This document shows positions 57,843 to 64,000 of a stretch of DNA of 64,000 bases, one piece after another. The number at the start of each line of letters is the position of its first letter. Positions within the stretch are counted from its first letter, which is position 1. The DNA lies in assembly GCF_000355805.1 (NCBI RefSeq), contig NZ_CM001837.1, positions 2,012,155 through 2,076,154 of the forward strand, read 5' to 3'. The notes beneath the pieces were generated by a model. That model was not told the DNA's origin, searched no databases, and worked only from the letters and a program-made list of their open reading frames with translations. Source of the DNA: Dokdonia sp. PRO95. Lineage in GTDB: Bacteria; Bacteroidota; Bacteroidia; Flavobacteriales; Flavobacteriaceae. The position numbers were made by a program, and so were the translations under genes.

Positions 57843-59482
57843 TATATCTTGATCTGTGCTTTAAAACCTTGGTTAGACTTACTTTCAAAAGTAATTGTTC
57901 CTTTTAGAGCTTCTATACGGGATTCCGCATTAAGCAAACCATTTTTAGAATTTATAGCGCCGCCTATACCATTATCCTTATATAGAATATGCAATTTTTT
58001 ACCTTCCTTTGAAATCTCAACAAAGGCTATAGTTGCTTTACTATGTTTCTTAGTGTTAGTAATGAGTTCTTGCAATACCCTATAAATAGTGGTCTTGTGG
58101 GCTTTTGGAATTTGATTCCAATCTATCTTGTCGATACCTTTTGTAATGATATTGAGAGAGGGAGTTTTATAACCCACTAACAAATCATTTAAGGATGTTT
58201 GGAAAGATTCTTCTGTCTCAATAAAACTATTTTCTCTAGATATATCTCGAGTTCGACTATAAATGTGCTCTAGATTGTCTAGTAAGTGACTTTCATTGTG
58301 CGTATTAGTTTGCACTTGTGAGATTAGTTTATACACATCATTTGCAACTTCGTCGTGTAATCTCTTTGAGATTTTTGTTTCTGTAATATATACTTGTTCA
58401 AGTCGCTTTCTCCTATGGCGAGATGAAAGAAAAATGATAATAACTACAGTAGTTACTGCAATAAACAAGGCTAAATATTGGTAGCGTGTTTTGTTGATTT
58501 TCTCCTGCTGCGCTATAAGCTCGCTTTCTTTTGCTTGCGTTTGGAAAGTGTCGTATTCATATTTTTGAGCTACATATTTATATTCTTGAAGAGTTTCTAC
58601 TCTGTCTAAGCTGTCCGAGAGTTTTTTAAATACAACGGCGTTTGTTGTAGCACCTATATCAATTGCCAGTCCGAGGGCTTCTAGTTGATATCTAGGGTTG
58701 TTAAGGCTGTAAGCAATATTTCTTGCTATCAGGGCATGTTTTCTAGCTAGTGCTTCTTTGCCTTGCTGATGGTAGTAGTACGATAGATGTCTATTTGTAG
58801 AAAAACTTCCCGTGATATTGTTTTCTTTTTCATTAATGGTAAGGGCTTCTAGCATCAATGTCTCACCTATTGAGTCACCTAACTGCGTAATACTATACCC
58901 ATAGTTGTCATATATAGTAGTCAGTGTGTTGTTATCTTCTATGCGCTCTTTATCCTTCATAAATGGACTTAAGACTTGAGCAGCTTTCTCATAAGATGAG
59001 CGCTCCATATAAATGGTGGCGATATTATTTGAAATGGTAATACTATCTTCTTTTTTTGTGGCCATTGCCAGCGCTTGCTGGTAATTTTCTAGGGCTAGTG
59101 GTAGGTTATTAAGACTTCTATGCAACCTACCCAGCCTATTTCTAAGACGAACGATAGTTTGTGTATCTGTTACAGGAATATCTTTTAAGAGGTTAATGGT
59201 GGTTTTTTCACTCTCAAAAATGTCACCATTATTGAAATATCCTAAGGATATAAGCTCAGAGTAATAGTTGTTACGGGCTGTATCGTTATTAGGGTTTTCA
59301 AGTTGGCGCTTGAAGTAATTAATTCCTGCTGTCACATTCTCTGTGTTTTTTGGATATGCAATAACTCTATAGTAGTGCTGGGTGCTATCTATAGGTGTCT
59401 GTGCCGAAAGTGGTGTTGTCCAAATACCACAAAGCGCGAGCACTAGAAATACAAGTAGGGTTGTAATAGTAGATTTCTGCAT
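57842..59482 (-). CDS. sensor histidine kinase with periplasmic TPR domain
   Basis: 546 residues. Signal peptide 1-27, TPR repeats to about 320 (LGRLHRSLNNLPLALENYQQAL, LGDSIGETLMLEALTINEKE), one transmembrane helix at about 330-349, then a HisKA_3-like helix with RLHDEVANDVYKL (His near 373) and an ATPase domain (N box NTKKHSKA, DNGIGGAINSKNGLLN). This is the two-component architecture common in Bacteroidota whose signal is unknown. The partner regulator follows directly. Confidence 0.9.
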   Translation of the reverse strand: MQKSTITTLLVFLVLALCGIWTTPLSAQTPIDSTQHYYRVIAYPKNTENVTAGINYFKRQLENPNNDTARNNYYSELISLGYFNNGDIFESEKTTINLLKDIPVTDTQTIVRLRNRLGRLHRSLNNLPLALENYQQALAMATKKEDSITISNNIATIYMERSSYEKAAQVLSPFMKDKERIEDNNTLTTIYDNYGYSITQLGDSIGETLMLEALTINEKENNITGSFSTNRHLSYYYHQQGKEALARKHALIARNIAYSLNNPRYQLEALGLAIDIGATTNAVVFKKLSDSLDRVETLQEYKYVAQKYEYDTFQTQAKESELIAQQEKINKTRYQYLALFIAVTTVVIIIFLSSRHRRKRLEQVYITETKISKRLHDEVANDVYKLISQVQTNTHNESHLLDNLEHIYSRTRDISRENSFIETEESFQTSLNDLLVGYKTPSLNIITKGIDKIDWNQIPKAHKTTIYRVLQELITNTKKHSKATIAFVEISKEGKKLHILYKDNGIGGAINSKNGLLNAESRIEALKGTITFESKSNQGFKAQIKI

Positions 59483-59486
59483 CCCT

Positions 59487-59494
59487 CAAAGATA
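59487..59494 (-). promoter_or_regulatory. -7 box of the two-component operon
   Basis: TATCTTTG, perfect TAnnTTTG, 4 bp before the kinase ATG; the ATG must be the start because it opens the signal peptide, so the mRNA is leaderless or nearly so. Confidence 0.5.
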
Positions 59495-59554
59495 TTATAT
59501 TTTGTAAGTGAGAAATAACGAGGTCGTAAGTAATGAAGTATTGATGTGTATAGT

Positions 59555-59573
59555 TACGCTTTCGCGAAAGCGT
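59555..59573. repeat. TTTCGCGAAA palindrome, copy 21 (intergenic)
   Basis: Full core 59557-59572 with TA outer bases. Confidence 0.9.
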
Positions 59574-59833
59574 ATACTTACAACTTGTATATCAATAGCA
59601 GTATAATTTAATGCCAAAACCTTGTCTATCTAGATGAGAGGTTTTAAAAATTGCAAAATATGTTGAGAAAGTGTAGTGTTATAATTATTAATGAAACTTT
59701 AATTTGATGAGGTTAGGCTTACCTAGAAATTAAATAGAAATGTTATGTAGTTTAAAAATCAGACTCTTTACTCTTTTCTATTTAATAGCGCCAATTAACT
59801 GTTCAATTACAATAGTAATTTGTTAAATCAATA

Positions 59834-59841
59834 TAACTTTG
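59834..59841 (+). promoter_or_regulatory. -7 box of lactone oxidase gene
   Basis: TAACTTTG, perfect, 10 bp before the TTG start; leaves a leader of only about 5 nt and supports that start. Confidence 0.5.
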
Positions 59842-59851
59842 CAATAAAAAA

Positions 59852-61153
59852 TTGAAGAAAGAAAATACTTGGATTAGCTGGAATGAAAATGTAAAGCATC
59901 CATTCATAAATAGTTACGACGTAACTACAGAAGAAGAGTTTGCAGAAGCTATTAAAAACGCTGACAGTGTTAGGTTTTACGGTTCCAAACAATCATCATC
60001 AGACATTGCTGCTGGGACTGACTCACTTATTAATATCAAAAATTATAATCAGATAATTGGTATTGATAAAGCTTCTAAAAAAATAACTGTCCAATCTGGA
60101 ATTGAACTTAAAGACCTTCTAGAAAAAATAGAGAGTTTAGACTGGTGTATTCCTTGTTTACCAGACATCAACACTATTACATTAGGTGGAGCCTTAGCAA
60201 CTGGAACACATGGTACTAATGGAGGACTTATCTCTTCGTATATGACGAGTTGTAGGCTCATTCAAGCAGATGGTTCAATCCAGGTGATTGATGAAAAGGA
60301 TATGCTCATGGATGCTGTGAGAGTATCTCTGGGAGTTCTAGGTGCTTTCTCTACAATTACACTGCAATGTGAGGATTCATACACACTACATTTAATTGAA
60401 GAACCTGAGAGTGATGCTACGTGGACAAAGAATCTAAGTAGCTATTTATCTAATCATGATTTCTTAAGAATATTATGGCTTCCTCATACAGGGATGGGTT
60501 ATGTGATAAAAGGAAAAAAGATTTCAAAAGATCAACACGTTGAGGAAGATCTAGGACCTGCATATTTGAAAAATAGGAGAAAGGCCTCAAAATTTTTATA
60601 TCAGCTTACTAAGACAGCCCCTTGGACCATCTATTTTGCAAATAAAATTCTTTACCAGCGGTTTTTTAAAAGTAGAAAAGAACATAAAGGAAGTTTATAT
60701 CAGGCGACAGTTACAAAATCTAGAGGATCAACGCTTGAACTTGCGGAGTGGACAGTTGATTTTGAAAAATTCCCTTCATTACTTAAAGAACTGTCAGAAA
60801 CTATAAATAGTTTTAAAAATAAATCATTCATTCACATACCTATGGATGTGCGTTTTGTAGATAGTGATGATAGCTGGTTAAGTAATGCTTACAAAAGAAA
60901 AACGGTAACGATGGGTTGCGTTTCAAGAGATGCATCAAGTGCAAATAGTTATGAAGCATTTAAAACAGTGGAGGATATTTTTCTTAAATACGGAGGAAGA
61001 CCACATTGGGGAAAGCGCTTTGCTGCAAAAGACCCTGAGCTAACTAAACTCTACCCAAAGTGGAATGATTTTAAAGATTTACGTAAGTCTATGGATCCTA
61101 CGAATAAGTTTTTAAACAAGTATTTAGCTTCTATTTTTTCAGAAAAATTATAA
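59852..61153 (+). CDS. FAD-binding D-arabinono-1,4-lactone oxidase-like protein
   Basis: 433 residues with a TTG start (no ATG in frame before the FAD domain; promoter spacing agrees). N-terminal PCMH-type FAD domain: VRFYGSKQSSSDIAAG (about 36-51) and ALATGTHGTNGGLISSYM (about 112-129). C-terminal ALO domain closes with GGRPHWGKRF (about 383-392) and the DPTNKFLNKYL end. Oxidises sugar lactones or polyols; exact substrate unknown. A HAD phosphatase gene follows 3 bp later, consistent with sugar metabolism. Confidence 0.88.
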   Translation: MKKENTWISWNENVKHPFINSYDVTTEEEFAEAIKNADSVRFYGSKQSSSDIAAGTDSLINIKNYNQIIGIDKASKKITVQSGIELKDLLEKIESLDWCIPCLPDINTITLGGALATGTHGTNGGLISSYMTSCRLIQADGSIQVIDEKDMLMDAVRVSLGVLGAFSTITLQCEDSYTLHLIEEPESDATWTKNLSSYLSNHDFLRILWLPHTGMGYVIKGKKISKDQHVEEDLGPAYLKNRRKASKFLYQLTKTAPWTIYFANKILYQRFFKSRKEHKGSLYQATVTKSRGSTLELAEWTVDFEKFPSLLKELSETINSFKNKSFIHIPMDVRFVDSDDSWLSNAYKRKTVTMGCVSRDASSANSYEAFKTVEDIFLKYGGRPHWGKRFAAKDPELTKLYPKWNDFKDLRKSMDPTNKFLNKYLASIFSEKL

Positions 61154-61156
61154 TCT

Positions 61157-61816
61157 ATGGTTAAAGGAGTATTGTTTGATTTTGATGGAGTAATAGCTCA
61201 TAGTAAGCACATACATTTTGCCTCTTGGCAGTTTGCTGTAAATGAGGTGCTGGATGCTACTGTAGTAATAACTTCTGGGGATATTAAATCTGGCGCATCA
61301 CCAATAATTATATCAGAGATATTGTGTGAAAAATTTGGAAGTAATTCTGAAGCCGAGGAACTACTAAAAGTTAAGAACAATTACCTAACTGAGCATATAG
61401 ATGAAGTAGAGCACTATAAGGGTGTTGAAAAGCTCTTTGAATATCTAAAAAAGCACAATATACCTTATGGTATAGCCAGTAACGCGAGCAGTGATTTTGT
61501 AAAAGACTGTATAAAATTCTGGAAGTTTGAAGTACCCGTGATGTATGGCTATGAAGATTACGTAAATCCAAAACCTAACCCAGAACCTTATTTAAAGTTG
61601 GCAAATAGTTTAAATATAAAACCCGCTGATTTTAAAGATGTGTACATCTTTGAGGATAGTGCGCTAGGCTTACAAGCAGCTTTAAATTCTGGTATGAAAT
61701 CTGTTTACATACAATCACATTGTGTAGTTACTGAAAATATCATAAGTCAAACTAATTATCAATTTAATTCGCTGTTTGATGCCATGGGAACTATTGATAA
61801 GCTTATAGCTTCTTAG
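61157..61816 (+). CDS. HAD-superfamily hydrolase (phosphoglycolate/beta-phosphoglucomutase-like)
   Basis: 219 residues, HAD subfamily I with helical cap. Motif I DFDGVIAHSK (about 8-17, DxDGV), motif II GIASNAS (about 111-117), motif III KPNPEPYLKLA with Lys (about 138-148) and motif IV IFEDSALGLQAA (about 167-178). Acts on a small sugar phosphate, probably linked to the lactone oxidase upstream (same transcript). Confidence 0.88.
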   Translation: MVKGVLFDFDGVIAHSKHIHFASWQFAVNEVLDATVVITSGDIKSGASPIIISEILCEKFGSNSEAEELLKVKNNYLTEHIDEVEHYKGVEKLFEYLKKHNIPYGIASNASSDFVKDCIKFWKFEVPVMYGYEDYVNPKPNPEPYLKLANSLNIKPADFKDVYIFEDSALGLQAALNSGMKSVYIQSHCVVTENIISQTNYQFNSLFDAMGTIDKLIAS

Positions 61817-62024
61817 TTAATAATAGCTCTTTTCTTGAGCATTTGAATATTTGATGGTCTTCAGTTCAGGTCGTTATTATTACTCATTCTTTAGTAAAAC
61901 TTAAAATATCACCATTGTAGGTGAATCATTTATAGGTATTTAACGGTTGCTAGTTAAAATGTCATAATCCAGCTTAAAATATATTAGTGTCCAATTAAAT
62001 TTATGTGAAACTAAAATAGATCAC

Positions 62025-62165
62025 ATGAAATTAGTAGGTAAAATATTCAGAATAGTGACAGTCGCTCAACTAGGTTATTATACCTACGACTGGATAAAGA
62101 ACAAACGATCTTTTAATGATGAGTTTGTTCCAAATTTGAAGAAAATAAAAAGAAAACTAATATAA
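62025..62165 (+). CDS. small basic protein, unknown
   Basis: 46 residues, MKLVGKIFRIVTVAQLGYY start, basic and moderately hydrophobic in the first half, then TYDWIKNKRSFNDEF and a Lys-rich end. 8 bp upstream of the next small gene and probably co-transcribed. No family recognised. Confidence 0.5.
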   Translation: MKLVGKIFRIVTVAQLGYYTYDWIKNKRSFNDEFVPNLKKIKRKLI

Positions 62166-62173
62166 TAAGCATT

Positions 62174-62392
62174 ATGGACGATACTAAAAGAGCAGCAGAT
62201 CTTGATAATAAGGAGCACGGTGTACATAAGGATAAGCACATAAATCAATACGGAGATCAAAACAAGGACTCATCGCAACCTAAAAGGGATGCTGGAGAGA
62301 CTGATAAAGCTGGAAGCAATACACTTTCTAATAAAGAAAATGCAGTGCAAGACAATGCTCATAAGGACGCAAAACAAAAATCAAAACAATAA
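62174..62392 (+). CDS. small hydrophilic protein (hydrophilin-like)
   Basis: 72 residues with no hydrophobic segment; rich in Asp, Lys, Asn, Gln, His and Gly (DNKEHGVHKDKHINQYGDQN). This composition suggests a disordered protein, as in stress-related hydrophilins. Follows the 46-residue protein gene by 8 bp and ends about 110 bp before a strong terminator. Confidence 0.55.
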   Translation: MDDTKRAADLDNKEHGVHKDKHINQYGDQNKDSSQPKRDAGETDKAGSNTLSNKENAVQDNAHKDAKQKSKQ

Positions 62393-62502
62393 GATTACTG
62401 ACTAAATTATTTCAAAATACTACAGTAGAAATTTATAATCAATACTGTAAAAAATGATTTGAGATTTCATCTCGACGATGTTAACAGATATTCATTAAAG
62501 CG

Positions 62503-62537
62503 AAAAACCCCGCAAACTATATAGTTTGCGGGGTTTG
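62503..62537. terminator. bidirectional terminator
   Basis: Perfect 32-bp palindrome (arms AAACCCCGCAAACTAT), between converging genes, with an A-run on its left flank that gives five Ts on the minus strand. Confidence 0.85.
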
Positions 62538-62621
62538 TATTATAAATATATAAATTCAATCCAACCTTAGCTCCACAGATAATAATTAATAGTTCTCACA
62601 CTTGTTAAGTGTGGATTTATA

Positions 62622-63131
62622 CTAGTTCATCTTCCTAGTGGCAGGGACATCCCAAACATCAACATATTTAAACTTTCTAATAATTTTACCTTTGGTGTTA
62701 ATTACGCCCCACTTACGTTTATATTTTACAGCACACTGGTCATCCTTATATCCTTGTGCACCTCCAAAACCGTACAACAAGTCATCATATTTATAGTCAA
62801 TGACAAGCTCTCCTTTAGTATTGATGAAGCCATATTTCTTGTTTAATTTTACAGAAAACAATCCTTGGCATCTCTCGCCTAGTTCTTTATAGATTATAGG
62901 GATAACAACTTCGTTGGCTTTGTTAATAACACCGTATTTACCCTCATATTTTACTATGGCTAGCGGTTCTTCACCTTGAAAGGTTGGTTCGTCTTCAAAG
63001 CAATCATAAAAAAAATCTAGAACTTTATCATACTCATAAACCTTTCCTATCATTTCTTTTCCGTCTTGAGCATTCAAGAGTTGTACTGCACATAGAATTA
63101 CTGTTGTCAAAATTAATTTTACTGTTTTCAT
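62622..63131 (-). CDS. exported WG-repeat protein
   Basis: 169 residues. Signal peptide to about 21 (LLNAQ), then WG repeats: YGVINKANEVVIPIIYKEL (about 66-84), YGFINTKGELVIDYKYDDL (about 99-117), WGVINTKGKIIRKFKYVDV (about 142-160). WG (KWG) repeats form beta structures of unknown binding partner. It is 18 bp downstream of the LRR gene on the same strand, so the two are probably co-expressed. Confidence 0.85.
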   Translation of the reverse strand: MKTVKLILTTVILCAVQLLNAQDGKEMIGKVYEYDKVLDFFYDCFEDEPTFQGEEPLAIVKYEGKYGVINKANEVVIPIIYKELGERCQGLFSVKLNKKYGFINTKGELVIDYKYDDLLYGFGGAQGYKDDQCAVKYKRKWGVINTKGKIIRKFKYVDVWDVPATRKMN

Positions 63132-63149
63132 ATTATAGTTATTAGGTTG

Positions 63150-64000
63150 TTAATCACACTTCTTTCCAAAAATTGGCTTCGTGCCATCTTGAAATTTTAC
63201 TACTAAGCATGTCTTGCTTTTGATATATTTTAAATCTTTTTTTAATTGGTCATTATTTGCATTTTTTCTATTCTTTGGATGATAATAGAGTTCGATTTTT
63301 TCAACATATTCACTGTCTAGTAAACTTTGAGGTAGTGATTTGAGATATTTAGAGTACACAGAAAACGTTTCTAGGTTATCTAATTCTTCAAAAACAGAAG
63401 AGTCAACATTTATGTGGGTTAAGTAACCATTTCCAATAAATGTGATATCATTAAGATTACTTAACTCTTTAATCTCTGAGTTTAGGGTAAAAGACCCTCC
63501 ATTTAATAGATCTGAAGTTAAATCTCCTGTAGAGTACAAGTCTAAGGTTAGGCTTTCTAGGTTTACTAATTTTTCAATGTCTTTAGGTAAACTTTTACTC
63601 TTATAGTTTCTTAGTGTGAGACGCCTTAAATTTATGAGGTTATTAATGTTTTGGCTAAGCTTATAAGAATTCCAATTAGCAAACTCGGCTTTTTTTAGAC
63701 TAGCCATTTTCTCATCAGTAATAAGGCTTTGTTTTTTTGCTATTGCGGCTATATCATTATCTCTTTTTGCAACAGCGTTTTGATATGCTCTTTCTTTTTT
63801 TTCGCTCTCTATAGCTTTTCTTCTATCTCTTTCTTGTAGTCCAGAAACTATACTGTTTGAGATTTGGCTTACAGCATTCCCTAGTTGTTGAGAAGAAGTC
63901 TTAATGCTAGCGACACGATCTTGTGTTTCTTGCATAATTTCGGCTCCTCGCTCTCTATCTAGTCGAGCTGCCTTTTCTGCTGGAGATTCTTTTACGCTAA
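63150..64000 (-). CDS. leucine-rich-repeat protein, 5' end outside window
   Basis: The minus-strand frame is open to the window edge, so the ATG at 63935 is internal and the N-terminus is missing; about 283 residues are visible. From the N-terminal side: a charged helical stretch (AEKAARLDRERGAE, QERDRRKAIESEKKERAYQ), then LRRs (LRRLTLRNYKSKSLPKDIEKL, LESLTLDLYSTGDL, LETFSVYSKYLKSLPQSLLD), ending with a Cys-containing tail CLVVKFQDGTKPIFGKKCD. Probably a protein-binding scaffold; partner unknown. It lies 18 bp before the WG-repeat gene. Confidence 0.78.
   Translation of the reverse strand, partial: SVKESPAEKAARLDRERGAEIMQETQDRVASIKTSSQQLGNAVSQISNSIVSGLQERDRRKAIESEKKERAYQNAVAKRDNDIAAIAKKQSLITDEKMASLKKAEFANWNSYKLSQNINNLINLRRLTLRNYKSKSLPKDIEKLVNLESLTLDLYSTGDLTSDLLNGGSFTLNSEIKELSNLNDITFIGNGYLTHINVDSSVFEELDNLETFSVYSKYLKSLPQSLLDSEYVEKIELYYHPKNRKNANNDQLKKDLKYIKSKTCLVVKFQDGTKPIFGKKCD

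Larger units (their letters stand above)
59483..59851. other. 369-bp intergenic region between divergent genes
   Basis: Holds the kinase and lactone oxidase promoters at its two ends and palindrome copy 21; the rest is AT-rich with no recognised feature. Confidence 0.6.

Noticed and set aside
18-59573. The palindrome as a ParB (parS) centromere site
   Set aside because: parS is also a 16-bp palindrome with a TTTC..GAAA layout, but it occurs in few copies near the origin and has CACGTG in its centre; 21 copies in 64 kb with CGCG does not fit, and no parAB genes are here.

Overview
The window reads as chromosomal DNA of a pigmented marine member of the Flavobacteriia (Bacteroidota), possibly Dokdonia-like at genus level (inference). 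The support is: AT-rich codon use; promoters of the Bacteroidota type (TAnnTTTG -7 box), several lying right next to start codons; no Shine-Dalgarno pattern; a split transketolase; ribosomal protein THX; PorT-type outer membrane proteins; many lipoproteins; a zeaxanthin-type carotenoid cluster; and a TldD/TldE plus MoxR-DUF58-BatA block. I see no rRNA, CRISPR array, prophage or transposase gene.

Layout. 1-4.5 kb: a cut-off sugar epimerase, then crtZ-crtB-crtI behind a MerR/B12-domain regulator (CarH type). 4.7-5.3 kb: tRNA-Leu(GAG) and two tandem tRNA-Lys(TTT) units. 5.3-20.6 kb: housekeeping genes (aroK, split transketolase, pyrE, NUDIX, M14 peptidase, THX, yaaA, rluD, ddl, coaD). 20.6-28.3 kb: the complete trp operon E-G-x-D-C-y-F-B-A with two unrelated passenger genes, preceded by an 18-codon leader peptide with three Trp codons in a row and a terminator/antiterminator pair. 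28.4-33 kb: a MarR/YceI pair and a thiol/sulfur cluster (two thioredoxin-fold proteins, an MBL-rhodanese fusion, two rhodaneses). 33-43 kb: a di-heme peroxidase lipoprotein, a frameshifted PhoX-like lipoprotein and membrane transport genes. 43-55.7 kb: TldD/TldE and the DUF4159-MoxR-DUF58-BatA-large membrane protein block. 55.7-59.5 kb: a gene-poor 1.5 kb stretch next to a two-component system. 59.8-64 kb: FAD lactone oxidase, HAD phosphatase, small hydrophilic proteins, a WG-repeat protein and a cut-off LRR protein.

The most striking material is outside the proteins. (1) Directly downstream of the LuxR-type response regulator lie three tandem small-RNA-like units (about 70-79 nt). Each has a 5' hairpin with a G4-G5 loop, a conserved linker and an intrinsic terminator. 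Each is preceded by the same dyad (consensus NGG-N4-CCG) exactly 24 nt upstream of a -7-like box, the geometry of a promoter activated by a response regulator. (2) A palindrome with core TTTCGCGAAA, usually extended to CGCTTTCGCGAAAGCG, occurs 21 times in 64 kb, both between genes and inside genes, where it nearly always reads Ala-Phe-Ala-Lys-Ala. (3) The trp leader is a textbook-like attenuator. (4) Dispersed hairpin repeats of at least three other families are present, one of them inserted in frame in trpF.
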